NCBI GenBank assembly: GCA_051880475.1
Contig: JBJEOA010000060.1
Span: forward strand, 1-64,000
DNA length: 64,000 bases
Direction: 5' to 3'
Source of the DNA: JAUUSJ01 sp051880475
GTDB taxonomy: Bacteria > Bacillota > Clostridia > Lachnospirales > Lachnospiraceae
Made by a program: the position numbers and the translations under genes. The notes beneath the pieces were generated by a model. The model ran no database searches, was not told where the DNA came from, and saw only the letters and a program-made list of their open reading frames with translations. Shown one piece after another: positions 24,589 through 33,240 of the stretch (position 1 is the first letter of the stretch; each line of letters opens with the position of its first letter).

Positions 24589-25503
24589 ATGGGCAAAATA
24601 GCATTTATATTCCCGGGTCAGGGAGCACAGTATATTGGAATGGCAAAAGATTTTTGTGAGCAGTTTGAGGAAAGCAAAGCTATTTTTGAGCAGGCAAGCA
24701 AAGCATTAGATTTGAATATGGAGTCTCTTTGTTTTGAGGAAAATGAATTATTAGATCAGACAGAGTATACACAGGCAGCAATGGTAACAGCGAGTGTTGC
24801 TATTTTGACAGAGATAGAAAAAAGAGGAATTAAGCCTGATGTGACAGCAGGTTTAAGTCTTGGAGAATATTGTGCTTTAGTAGCAAGCAAAGCTATGAGT
24901 TTTGTGGATGCAGTGAAGGTCGTAAGACAGCGTGGAATTTTGATGCAAAATACGGTACCTCTTGGACAAGGTGCTATGGCAGCTGTTCTTGGAATGAAAG
25001 CAGAAGAAATTGAGGCAGTATGTGATGAAATAGATGGAGTACAGATTGCAAATTATAACTGTCCAGGGCAGATTGTTATCACTGGAAAAAGTGAAAAAAT
25101 GCAAGAGGCTTCAGAAAAGTTAAAAGAGGCTGGTGCGAAAAGAGTTTTACCATTAAAGGTAAGTGGTCCATTCCACTCAGAGATGTTAAAGCCAGCTGGA
25201 GAAAAACTTGGAGAAGTTTTAAGAGATGTTGAAGTAAATACTCCAGTTATTCCTTATGTTTCTAATACAACAGCGGAATATGTGACAAAAAAAGAAGAGA
25301 TAAAACCATTATTAGAGAGACAGGTATATAGTTCTGTTCGCTGGCAGCAAGGAATAGAGGCGATGTTGGAAGACGGAGTAGATACTTTTATTGAGATTGG
25401 ACCTGGAAAGACATTGACAGGATTTATGAAGAAAATAAATCGAAAGGTAAAATCGATTAATATAGAAAAAGTAGAAGATTTGAAAAAGCTTGAGGAGATA
25501 TAA
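24589..25503 (+). CDS. fabD: Malonyl-CoA:ACP transacylase
   Basis: 304 residues; loads malonate from malonyl-CoA onto ACP. IFPGQGAQY (5-13) is the usual N-terminal motif. The nucleophile Ser90 is in GLSLGEYCAL, the catalytic His in VSGPFHSEML (about 197-206), and the GQ loop in ANYNCPGQIVITG. Full family length. ATG 24589 follows a GAGG at about 24573. It has only 2 bp to fabG, so the two are coupled. It is separated from fabK by a 320-bp gap that is unusual inside this operon. Confidence 0.97.
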   Translation: MGKIAFIFPGQGAQYIGMAKDFCEQFEESKAIFEQASKALDLNMESLCFEENELLDQTEYTQAAMVTASVAILTEIEKRGIKPDVTAGLSLGEYCALVASKAMSFVDAVKVVRQRGILMQNTVPLGQGAMAAVLGMKAEEIEAVCDEIDGVQIANYNCPGQIVITGKSEKMQEASEKLKEAGAKRVLPLKVSGPFHSEMLKPAGEKLGEVLRDVEVNTPVIPYVSNTTAEYVTKKEEIKPLLERQVYSSVRWQQGIEAMLEDGVDTFIEIGPGKTLTGFMKKINRKVKSINIEKVEDLKKLEEI

Positions 25504-25505
25504 AA

Positions 25506-26243
25506 ATGTTAAAAGGAAAAGTAGCTATTGTGACAGGAGCGAGCCGAGGAATCGGAAGACAGATTGCTCTTACACTTGCTTCTTATGGAGCTAATGTAGT
25601 AGTAAATTATAATGGTTCTTTGGAGAAAGCAAAAGAAGTCGCAAATGAGATAGAAGAAATGGGAAGAGAGGCTCTTTTATTTCAGGGAAATGTAGCGGAT
25701 ATGGATGCTATGAAGGAAATGGTAAAGGAGACAACGAAAAAATTTGGTCGAATTGATATTTTAGTAAATAACGCTGGAATCACAAAGGATAATCTCCTTA
25801 TGGCGATGAAAGAAGAGGAGTTTGACCAAGTTATTGATACGAATTTAAAGGGAAGCTTTGTTTGTATGAAGCAGGTTATCCGCACAATGATGAAACAAAG
25901 ATATGGAAGAATTATTAATTTATCTTCTGTCTCAGGAAGAATGGGAAATGCAGGTCAAGTAAATTATAGTGCGTCAAAGGCGGGAGTAATCGGAATGACA
26001 AAAGCTCTTGCAAAAGAGGTTGGAAGCAGAGGAATCACAGTAAATGCAGTGGCACCTGGATTTATCGACACTGATATGACAGCTGTTTTAAAAGACGAAG
26101 TGAAAGAGGCAATTATGGCTGGAATTCCACTAAAGAGAGTTGGAAAGCCAGAAGATATTGCGGAGGCGGTAGCATTTTTAGCTTCCGATAAGGCATCTTA
26201 TATTACAGGACAGGTTCTTAGCGTAGATGGTGGAATGTACTAA
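25506..26243 (+). CDS. fabG: 3-oxoacyl-ACP reductase
   Basis: 245 residues, short-chain dehydrogenase that reduces beta-ketoacyl-ACP with NADPH. TGASRGIG (10-17) is the cofactor motif and NNAG the structural motif. The catalytic Ser is in SSVSG, with Tyr154 and Lys158 in YSASKAG. PGFIDTDM and the terminal GQVLSVDGGMY are typical of FabG. It starts 2 bp after fabD, using GAGGAG inside the fabD end as ribosome binding site. Confidence 0.97.
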   Translation: MLKGKVAIVTGASRGIGRQIALTLASYGANVVVNYNGSLEKAKEVANEIEEMGREALLFQGNVADMDAMKEMVKETTKKFGRIDILVNNAGITKDNLLMAMKEEEFDQVIDTNLKGSFVCMKQVIRTMMKQRYGRIINLSSVSGRMGNAGQVNYSASKAGVIGMTKALAKEVGSRGITVNAVAPGFIDTDMTAVLKDEVKEAIMAGIPLKRVGKPEDIAEAVAFLASDKASYITGQVLSVDGGMY

Positions 26244-26336
26244 AAGTATTCCATGAGTTGGCAAAACAAAGAAACTGTAAATACAAAGAAAATGAAGGCA
26301 AAACTGTTTAGAAAAGAAAAAATTGAGGTATAAATT

Positions 26337-27566
26337 ATGAAGAGAGTAGTAGTAACAGGTATGGGAGTTATAAGCCCAGTTGGAAATGATATAGAAACCT
26401 ACTGGAATAATCTTAAAGCTGGAAAAGTAGGAATTGATAAAATTTCAAAATTTGATGTGGAAGAGTATAAAGCAAAAGTAGCGGCACAAGTAAAAGACTT
26501 TAATGCAAAAGAATATATGGATCCAAAATCAGCTAGAAGAATGGCTGAATTTTGTCAGTATGCAATTGCAGCTACAAAACAGGCCTTAGATCAGTCTGGA
26601 CTTGATTTGGAGAAGGAAGATACAACAAGAATTGGAGTTTGTGTTGGCTCTGGTATCGGTGGTCTTTCTGTTATGGAAAAGGAAGAGAAAAAACTTTTAG
26701 AAAAAGGACCAAAGAGAATTGCTCCTCTTATGATTCCGATGATGATTTCTAATATGGCAGCTGGAAATATTTCTATTCAATTTGGTTTAAAGGGAAAATG
26801 TACAAACGTAGTGACAGCATGTGCGACAGGTACTCATTCTATCGGTGATGCATATAGAAGCATTCAATGTGGAGATGCAGATGTTATGGTAGCAGGAGGA
26901 ACAGAGTCTTGTATTACTCCTCTTGGTGTTGCAGGATTTTCTGCATTGACAGCACTTAGCACATCGGATGACCCACTCCGCGCATCTATTCCATTTGATA
27001 AAGAGAGAGATGGATTTGTTATGGGTGAGGGTTCAGGAATTGTTATTTTGGAATCTCTTGAACATGCCTTAGAGAGAGGTGCTACTATTTTGGCAGAGGT
27101 TGTCGGATATGGTGCGACATCTGACGCTTTCCATATTACTTCCCCAGCAGAAGACGGAGAAGGAGCAGCAAGAGCAATGGAGCTTGCCATCAAAGAGGCA
27201 AAAATAACTCCAAGTGAAGTGGAATATATTAATGCACATGGAACAAGTACACATCATAATGACTTATTTGAGACTATGGCAATTAAAAAAGTGTTTGGTG
27301 ATGACGCTTATAAATTAAATATAAGTTCCACAAAATCTATGATTGGTCATGCACTTGGAGCAGCAGGAGCATTAGAATTTATCGTCTGTGTAAAATCTGT
27401 TATGGAAAATTTCATTCATCCGACAGCTGGATATCAGATTCCAGATGAAGAATGTGACTTAAATTATACAAAAGAGCCTGTAGAGAGAGAAGTAAACTAT
27501 GCACTTAGCAATTCTCTAGGTTTTGGAGGACATAATGCTAGCTTACTTGTAAAGAAAGCAAATTAA
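26337..27566 (+). CDS. fabF: 3-oxoacyl-ACP synthase II
   Basis: 409 residues, the elongating condensing enzyme. The Cys-His-His triad is visible: Cys162 in TACATGTHS, His in NAHGTSTHHND (about 302) and in MIGHALGAAGA (about 338). VTGMGVISPVG at the N terminus and the C-terminal NSLGFGGHNAS are family hallmarks. GAGG upstream of ATG 26337. A 93-bp gap without a terminator separates it from fabG. With no fabH in the window, chain initiation must depend on a gene elsewhere. Confidence 0.97.
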   Translation: MKRVVVTGMGVISPVGNDIETYWNNLKAGKVGIDKISKFDVEEYKAKVAAQVKDFNAKEYMDPKSARRMAEFCQYAIAATKQALDQSGLDLEKEDTTRIGVCVGSGIGGLSVMEKEEKKLLEKGPKRIAPLMIPMMISNMAAGNISIQFGLKGKCTNVVTACATGTHSIGDAYRSIQCGDADVMVAGGTESCITPLGVAGFSALTALSTSDDPLRASIPFDKERDGFVMGEGSGIVILESLEHALERGATILAEVVGYGATSDAFHITSPAEDGEGAARAMELAIKEAKITPSEVEYINAHGTSTHHNDLFETMAIKKVFGDDAYKLNISSTKSMIGHALGAAGALEFIVCVKSVMENFIHPTAGYQIPDEECDLNYTKEPVEREVNYALSNSLGFGGHNASLLVKKAN

Positions 27567-27603
27567 TTGAAAATATTGTAGATGATAGAGAGGAATAGAT
27601 GAG

Positions 27604-28128
27604 ATGAAGGTAACAATGGATGATGTATTGACCTTAATTGATAGAGTATCCGACTCTAATTTGACAAAATTCCAGTTTGAAGATGAAGATTTTTCAGTCA
27701 TGATGGTTTCATCTAAAAAAGGAAAAATAATAGAGTTAAGTGAAGAAAAGATAGAAGAAAATACAAATAAGATAGAGAAAACTTCTACTGATACTAAAAG
27801 AGAAACAAAAGAAGAATCAAAGGAAGAAAAAAGTGTGGAGCAGGAAATCTCCTCTCCTTCTTCTAGCTTAGATGAGAAAGATTTAGATCAGAAAGTAGTA
27901 TGTTCTCCTTTAGTTGGAACTTTTTATGCTGCGAAGGAAGAAGGCGCAGAGCCTTTTGTAAAAGTAGGAGATAGTATAAAAAAAGGTCAGGTTATTGGAA
28001 TTGTAGAGGCAATGAAGTTGATGAATGAAGTGGAAAGTGACTATGATGGTATTGTCTCAGAGATTTTAGTGGAAAATGAAGAAATGGTAGAATATAACCA
28101 ACCTTTAATTCGCATTGCAAAGCAGTAG
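27604..28128 (+). CDS. accB: Acetyl-CoA carboxylase biotin carboxyl carrier protein
   Basis: 174 residues. An N-terminal helical part (about 1-40) is followed by a Glu/Lys/Ser-rich flexible linker (about 45-95). The biotinyl domain (about 98-174) has the biotin-accepting Lys138 in VEAMKLMNEV. It carries carboxybiotin between AccC and AccD/AccA. GATGAGATG context with AGAGGAA upstream of ATG 27604, 37 bp after fabF. Confidence 0.97.
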   Translation: MKVTMDDVLTLIDRVSDSNLTKFQFEDEDFSVMMVSSKKGKIIELSEEKIEENTNKIEKTSTDTKRETKEESKEEKSVEQEISSPSSSLDEKDLDQKVVCSPLVGTFYAAKEEGAEPFVKVGDSIKKGQVIGIVEAMKLMNEVESDYDGIVSEILVENEEMVEYNQPLIRIAKQ

Positions 28129-28143
28129 GCAAATATATAGTTT

Positions 28144-28171
28144 GCAGGCTTTCTTGTGAAAGAAAGCAGAT
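28144..28171. repeat. Short intra-operon hairpin (member of a dispersed family)
   Basis: GCTTTCTT-GTGA-AAGAAAGC (28148-28167) is a perfect 8-bp stem between accB and fabZ. Its flanks ATAGTTTGCAG and AGCAGATTG resemble the hairpin at 63031-63069, and more loosely others in this window. Confidence 0.6.
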
Positions 28172-28191
28172 TGATTAGGGAGATAGAAAAG

Positions 28192-28617
28192 ATGGTTTTA
28201 GATAGCAAACAGATTCAAGAAATTATTCCTCATCGCAGTCCGTTTTTGTTAGTTGACCGAATTGATGAGTTGGAAATAGGAAAAAGAGCAGTTGGAAGAA
28301 AATGTGTTAGCTTTAACGAGCCTTATTTTGCTGGACATTTTCCAGGAGAGCCAGTTATGCCAGGGGTACTTATTATCGAGGCGTTGGCACAAGTTGGGGC
28401 AGTATGTTGTCTAGCAGACGAGAAAAATAAGGGAAAGATTGCATTTTTTGGTGGAATTAATAAAGCTAAATTTAGACAAAAAGTTGTGCCTGGAGATGTA
28501 TTAAAGCTTGAGGTAGAGATGATTAAGGTAAAAGGTCCTGTTGGTATTGGAAAAGCGACAGCTTATGTGGAAGATAAAGTTGTAGCGTCCGCAGAGCTTA
28601 CTTTTGCGATTAATTAG
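28192..28617 (+). CDS. fabZ: 3-hydroxyacyl-ACP dehydratase
   Basis: 141 residues from ATG 28192, hot-dog-fold dehydratase of the elongation cycle. IIPHRSPFLLVDRI at the start, the catalytic His in YFAGHFPGEPVMPGV and the Glu in LIIEALAQ are all present. I chose ATG 28192 (GGGAG 8 nt upstream), because the upstream GTG 28156 lies in the loop of a hairpin and would add a non-family N terminus. The end is close to accC (24 bp). Confidence 0.95.
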   Translation: MVLDSKQIQEIIPHRSPFLLVDRIDELEIGKRAVGRKCVSFNEPYFAGHFPGEPVMPGVLIIEALAQVGAVCCLADEKNKGKIAFFGGINKAKFRQKVVPGDVLKLEVEMIKVKGPVGIGKATAYVEDKVVASAELTFAIN

Positions 28618-28641
28618 TGGAAGGATTTGCGAGGTAGAGAG

Positions 28642-29985
28642 ATGTTTAAGAAAATACTCATTGCAAACCGCGGAGAGATTGCCGTTCGAATTATTCGCGC
28701 CTGCAGAGAAATGGGAATTGAGACAGTGGCAGTTTACTCAACAATTGATAAAGATGCGATTCACACAAAACTTGCAGATGAAGCAATCTGTATTGGTCCT
28801 GCTCCGAGCAAGGATAGTTATTTAAATATGGAGCAAATTATTAGTGCGACTTTATTGACAGGAGCTGAGGCGATTCACCCTGGATTTGGATTTTTGTCTG
28901 AAAATAGTAAATTTGTAAAAATGTGTGAAAAGTGCAATATTAAATTTATCGGACCAAGTGCAGAATTAATTGATAAGATGGGAAATAAATCCGAGGCTAG
29001 AGCAACGATGATGAAAGCAGGAGTTCCTGTCACGCCGGGAAGCAAGGAGGCAATCTATGATGCCGACCGAGGACTTGAACTAGCTAGAGAGATTGGATAT
29101 CCGATTATGATTAAGGCGTCAGCAGGCGGCGGCGGAAAAGGAATGAGAGTGGCAAGGTCGGAGGAGGAATTTTCTTCTCAGTTTAATACGGCAAAAAAAG
29201 AGGCAGAAAACGCATTTTCGGATGGAACGATGTATCTTGAAAAATATATGGAAAATCCAAGACATATTGAGGTGCAGATTTTAGCGGATAAATATGGAAA
29301 TGTAATTCACCTTGGAGAGCGTGACTGCTCCGTTCAAAGACGTCATCAAAAATTAATTGAGGAATCTCCATGTATCGCAATTAGTGAGGAGCTTCGCCAG
29401 AAAATGGGTGAGACAGCGGTAAGAGCAGCGAAAGAGGTTGGATATTATAATGCCGGTACCATTGAGTTTTTATTAGATAAAGATAAGAATTTTTATTTTA
29501 TGGAGATGAATACGAGAATTCAGGTGGAGCATCCTGTGACAGAGATGGTGACAGGAATTGACTTAATTAAGGAGCAAATTAAAATTGCGGCTGGATATAA
29601 ATTAGAGTATAAACAAGAAGATATAAAAATAAATGGTCATGCGATTGAATGTCGAATTAACGCAGAAGACCCGAAGCATCATTTTATGCCATCTCCTGGT
29701 ATGATAAAAACATTGCATTTTCCAGGAGGAAAAGGTGTGAGGATAGAGTCTGCGCTCTACTCGAATTACGAAATTCCACCACAGTATGATTCGATGATTT
29801 TGAAATTGATTGTACACGATGATACAAGAGAGTTAGCTCTTAGTAAGCTTAGAAGTGCACTTGGAGAGGTAGTCATAGAGGGTGTAAAAACAAATCTTGA
29901 TTTTCAATATGAATTGATAAATCATTCGGAGTTTGAAAATGGACAGATTGATACTGGATTTGTAGAGAGAATATGCCAGTTATAA
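28642..29985 (+). CDS. accC: Acetyl-CoA carboxylase, biotin carboxylase subunit
   Basis: 447 residues from ATG 28642 (MFKKILIANRGEIAVR, the standard start; GAGG upstream), ATP-grasp enzyme that carboxylates biotin on AccB. The Gly-rich ATP loop ASAGGGGKGMR is at about 160-170. HIEVQIL, ERDCSVQRRHQK, the catalytic EMNTRIQVEHPVTE (about 287-300) and the C-terminal biotin carboxylase domain are present. Fully typical length. Confidence 0.97.
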   Translation: MFKKILIANRGEIAVRIIRACREMGIETVAVYSTIDKDAIHTKLADEAICIGPAPSKDSYLNMEQIISATLLTGAEAIHPGFGFLSENSKFVKMCEKCNIKFIGPSAELIDKMGNKSEARATMMKAGVPVTPGSKEAIYDADRGLELAREIGYPIMIKASAGGGGKGMRVARSEEEFSSQFNTAKKEAENAFSDGTMYLEKYMENPRHIEVQILADKYGNVIHLGERDCSVQRRHQKLIEESPCIAISEELRQKMGETAVRAAKEVGYYNAGTIEFLLDKDKNFYFMEMNTRIQVEHPVTEMVTGIDLIKEQIKIAAGYKLEYKQEDIKINGHAIECRINAEDPKHHFMPSPGMIKTLHFPGGKGVRIESALYSNYEIPPQYDSMILKLIVHDDTRELALSKLRSALGEVVIEGVKTNLDFQYELINHSEFENGQIDTGFVERICQL

Positions 29986-30015
29986 AGAAAATAAATGCGG
30001 GGAAGGAGGAAAATT

Positions 30016-30888
30016 ATGTTTGAGGGAATGTTTAAAAAAACATATATAAAACCAGAGAAAAAACAGCGCCCTAAAAAAGTGAAAAAGGCTTTGCGGGAAA
30101 GTCCTCAAGTTCCAGAGGGACTTTTCCAAAAATGTGGTTCATGTGGAAATACTATCTACTCAGAAGATATTGCGGAAAATTATTATATTTGTCCAAAATG
30201 TGGAGAGTATTTTAGAATTCGCCCAAGAACGAGAATTAGTATGGTATTAGACCAAGATAGTTTTGTCGAGTGGGATGTTGGACTTGAGACGAGTGATCCG
30301 CTAGAATTTCCAGATTATAAGAAAAAACTTGCCCATCTTCGAGAAGTGACGAACTTAGAGGAAGCTGTTATTACAGGTGAGGGAAGTATCGGTGGAGAAC
30401 ATGTGGCAATTGCTGTTATGGGTACTGATTTCATGATGGGAAGCATGGGCGAAGTTGTCGGAGAAAAAATTACGAGAGCGATTGAGAGAGCGACTTCTTA
30501 TAAAATTCCGATTCTTATTTTCTGTTGTTCTGGAGGGGCGAGAATGCAAGAGGGAATGGTTTCTCTTATGCAGATGGCAAAGACATCTGCGGCCTTGAAA
30601 AAACATGATGAGGCAGGGCTTTTATATATTTCTATTCTCACAGACCCTACAACGGGAGGTGTGACGGCGAGTTTTGCAATGCTTGGAGATATTATACTAG
30701 CTGAGCCAAAGGCATTAATTGGTTTTGCAGGTCCTAGAGTAATTGAGCAGACGATAGGACAAAGACTTCCTGAAGGTTTTCAAAGGGCAGAGTTTTTATT
30801 AGAGCATGGTTTTGTGGACAAGATTGTGGAGCGAAAAAATTTGCGTTATACGCTCGCTGCATTAGTAGGTGGCCGCATTTTACAGTAA
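30016..30888 (+). CDS. accD: Acetyl-CoA carboxylase, carboxyltransferase beta subunit
   Basis: 290 residues from ATG 30016 (AAGGAGG 7 nt upstream; ATG 29995 would include that site in the coding region). The N-terminal four-Cys zinc ribbon is CGSCGNTIYS...CPKCGEYF (about 33-55). The crotonase-fold carboxyltransferase core has SGGARMQEGMVSLMQ and DPTTGGVTASFA. It pairs with AccA to move the carboxyl group onto acetyl-CoA. Confidence 0.97.
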   Translation: MFEGMFKKTYIKPEKKQRPKKVKKALRESPQVPEGLFQKCGSCGNTIYSEDIAENYYICPKCGEYFRIRPRTRISMVLDQDSFVEWDVGLETSDPLEFPDYKKKLAHLREVTNLEEAVITGEGSIGGEHVAIAVMGTDFMMGSMGEVVGEKITRAIERATSYKIPILIFCCSGGARMQEGMVSLMQMAKTSAALKKHDEAGLLYISILTDPTTGGVTASFAMLGDIILAEPKALIGFAGPRVIEQTIGQRLPEGFQRAEFLLEHGFVDKIVERKNLRYTLAALVGGRILQ

Positions 30889-30947
30889 ACTGATGTACTT
30901 GACAGTTTTGCAGTAGAAAGAAAAATGTACTGAGAAAAGAGGTTGTT

Positions 30948-31769
30948 ATGGAAGAAAAAGATTTTGAGATAGAAGAAATGGTTCCTCAGCTTACCGCATG
31001 GGATAGAGTACAGATTGCGAGAAGTGCGGATAGGCCGACAGCCCTTGATTATATTAGTGTTTTGTTTAATCGCTTTATGGAATTACATGGAGATAGACTA
31101 GAGGGAGATGACCCAGCTATCGTAGGAGGACTTGCTCGAATTTTCCACACAAATGTTACTGTAATTGGTCAGCAAAAGGGAAGAAATACAAAAGAAAATA
31201 TAAAAAGAAATTTTGGTATGCCTTCTCCTAGTGGATATCGAAAAGCACTTCGCCTTATGAAGCAAGCTGAAAAATTTAATCGTCCAATCATTTGTTTTGT
31301 AGATACTCCGGGAGCTTTTTGTGGAATTGAGGCGGAAGAAAAAGGAGAGGGAGAGGCAATTGCCAGAAATCTTTTCGAGATGTCTTCTCTTAAAGTTCCT
31401 ATTTTATCGATTGTAATTGGCGAGGGAGGAAGTGGCGGGGCACTCGCTCTTGCAGTTGCAAATGAAGTTTGGATGTTAGAAAATTCTATGTATTCTATTT
31501 TATCACCAGAGGGATTTTCTAGTATTTTGTGGAAAGATAAAAAGCGAGCTTCAGAGGCAGCAAGCATTATGAAATGTACAGCTGCCGATTTAAAGGAACT
31601 TGGAATTATTGAGAGGGTAATCAAGGAGACAGAGCCAGTAAAAACAGAGAATATAAATGAAGTGGCGGAGCAGATGAAAGAGGGAATTTTTCAATTTCTT
31701 CAAAAATATAAAGAAATGCAGGGAGAGCAAATAGCACAGGAGCGCTATGAGAGATTCCGCAAATTTTAG
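30948..31769 (+). CDS. accA: Acetyl-CoA carboxylase, carboxyltransferase alpha subunit
   Basis: 273 residues, partner of AccD. RPTALDYI near the start, then the crotonase-fold core with FVDTPGAFCGIEAEEKGEGEAIARN (read in parts) and IGEGGSGGALALAVAN, and SPEGFSSILWKD are family motifs. It is shorter than the E. coli subunit at the N terminus, as usual in Clostridia. Its TAG (31767-31769) is part of the TAGGAGG ribosome binding site of the next gene, so the two are tightly coupled. Confidence 0.96.
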   Translation: MEEKDFEIEEMVPQLTAWDRVQIARSADRPTALDYISVLFNRFMELHGDRLEGDDPAIVGGLARIFHTNVTVIGQQKGRNTKENIKRNFGMPSPSGYRKALRLMKQAEKFNRPIICFVDTPGAFCGIEAEEKGEGEAIARNLFEMSSLKVPILSIVIGEGGSGGALALAVANEVWMLENSMYSILSPEGFSSILWKDKKRASEAASIMKCTAADLKELGIIERVIKETEPVKTENINEVAEQMKEGIFQFLQKYKEMQGEQIAQERYERFRKF

Positions 31770-31779
31770 GAGGATGAAC

Positions 31780-32829
31780 ATGTCTCTAAAAATAGGAGAT
31801 TTAACGGCTAAAATACCAATTATTCAAGGAGGAATGGGAGTCGGAATTAGTCTAGGAGGCTTAGCAGGTGCAGTGGCAAAAGAGGGGGCCATTGGCATTA
31901 TTAGCACAGCGCAGATTGGATTTCGGGAGAAAGATTTTTATGAAAATCCAATTGTAGCCAACTTAAGAGCGCTTGGAAAAGAGCTGGAAAAGGCTAGAAA
32001 AATTGCTCCAAAGGGAATTATTGGATTTAATATTATGGTGGCAACGAATCGATATGAGGAATATGTAAAAGCGGCGGTAAAGGTAGGAGCGGATTTAATT
32101 ATTTCAGGAGCGGGACTTCCGATGGATTTACCAGCATTTGTAGGAAAATGTAAGACAAAACTTCTTCCGATTGTTTCTTCAAAGAGAGCTGCTAATCTCA
32201 TTTTAAAATGCTGGGATAAAAAATATAATACAACGGCCGATGCCATTGTTGTAGAGGGACCAATGGCAGGAGGACATTTAGGATTCAAAAATAAAGAGCT
32301 AGAAGATATAGAAAATTTAAGTGCAAATTACGATAAGGAAATTCAGTCTATTATTGAAGTAACGTCACAGTATGAGGAAAAGTATGGGAGAGAGATTCCA
32401 GTGATTGTGGCGGGAGGAATTCGCACAAAAGAAGATATGGAGCATTGTTTTTCACTCGGAGCAAAGGGAATTCAGGTGGCAACAAAATTTGTTACAACGC
32501 AGGAATGTGACGCAGATATTCGATACAAAAACACGTATATTGATTGTGATAAAGAACAAATATGCATTGTAAAAAGTCCAGTCGGAATGCCTGCAAGAGC
32601 AATTCGAAATAAATTTTTAGATGAAGTAGAAAAAGAGCGCCTTGCTCCGAAACATTGTTATCAATGTCTTGCAAAATGTGATAGGGCGAATATACCATAT
32701 TGTATTACAGAAGCTCTTATCCATGCGGCAAAGGGTGAGATAGAGAAAGCTCTCTTATTTTGTGGAGCGGATGCTTATAAAGAAACGAAAATCCGAACAG
32801 TAAAAGAAGTTTTAGGAGATTTTTTATAA
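31780..32829 (+). CDS. FabK-like / nitronate monooxygenase-like flavoprotein
   Basis: 349 residues from ATG 31780 (TAGGAGG 6 nt upstream; ATG 31774 is too close). FMN TIM barrel of the NMO/FabK superfamily. IPIIQGGMGVGIS opens it, EGPMAGGHLGF holds the active-site His, and IPVIVAGGI with GAKGIQVATKF bind FMN. Unlike FabK it has a Cys-rich tail (KHCYQCLAKCDRANIPYC) that could bind metal or an iron-sulfur cluster. Last gene of the fab-acc operon, so it may be a second enoyl-ACP reductase or a detoxifying or unsaturation-related enzyme. Which one cannot be told from sequence. Confidence 0.85.
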   Translation: MSLKIGDLTAKIPIIQGGMGVGISLGGLAGAVAKEGAIGIISTAQIGFREKDFYENPIVANLRALGKELEKARKIAPKGIIGFNIMVATNRYEEYVKAAVKVGADLIISGAGLPMDLPAFVGKCKTKLLPIVSSKRAANLILKCWDKKYNTTADAIVVEGPMAGGHLGFKNKELEDIENLSANYDKEIQSIIEVTSQYEEKYGREIPVIVAGGIRTKEDMEHCFSLGAKGIQVATKFVTTQECDADIRYKNTYIDCDKEQICIVKSPVGMPARAIRNKFLDEVEKERLAPKHCYQCLAKCDRANIPYCITEALIHAAKGEIEKALLFCGADAYKETKIRTVKEVLGDFL

Positions 32830-32840
32830 AAGAATAGATA

Positions 32841-32897
32841 AAATAAGGGGAAGTAGGTATCCTTTTAAAACGATGCCTGCCTCCCCTTATTTTGTTT
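32841..32897 (+). terminator. Terminator of the fatty-acid operon
   Basis: AAATAAGGGG (32841-32850) pairs with CCCCTTATTT (32883-32892), with TAGG/CCTG pairs inside. It is T-rich on both sides, so it can serve the convergent 67-aa gene too. Confidence 0.85.
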
Positions 32898-32926
32898 GTT
32901 ATTGTATTATAAATAAAAATTACAAG

Positions 32927-33130
32927 TTATTTACTGATGGACTTTGCGATTCCATCATATAAATCTAAATCACAGTATTCTTGTGCTGTAAAATGAGTAC
33001 ATGTCAAGCAACTTAGAGTTTGACAATCACAGTTTACAGAAGAATTGCAAGCAGCATAGATATCTTTCGTTGGACTATAACTGCTGCAAGCTTGTGCTAC
33101 TTCATGATACATTTCTTTTGAGCTTCTCAT
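32927..33130 (-). CDS. Small cysteine-rich protein of unknown function
   Basis: 67 residues with seven Cys (at about 15, 28, 34, 36, 41, 44 and 53), including CDCQTLSCLTC, a spacing that could bind a metal or iron-sulfur cluster. No signal peptide. AAAGGGG 8 nt before ATG 33130 and a clean divergent position to trpS argue that it is a real gene. It faces the fab operon and shares its terminator. I do not recognise the family. Confidence 0.6.
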   Translation of the reverse strand: MRSSKEMYHEVAQACSSYSPTKDIYAACNSSVNCDCQTLSCLTCTHFTAQEYCDLDLYDGIAKSISK

Positions 33131-33240
33131 AATGTTTTCCCCTTTCTATTGACATGAATGAAATGACTCTGTTATTATGTGTAAAGGGAAAAAATATATT
33201 CAAACAAAATGGAAATATATAAAAAAGGAGTGAATAAGTT

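Noticed and set aside
31169..31624. Minus-strand frame of 151 codons inside accA
   Set aside because: Antisense shadow of a well-recognised gene; no start signals or family motifs.
33131..33240. T-box leader for trpS
   Set aside because: The gap is only 110 bp and lacks the T-box core and a terminator pair.
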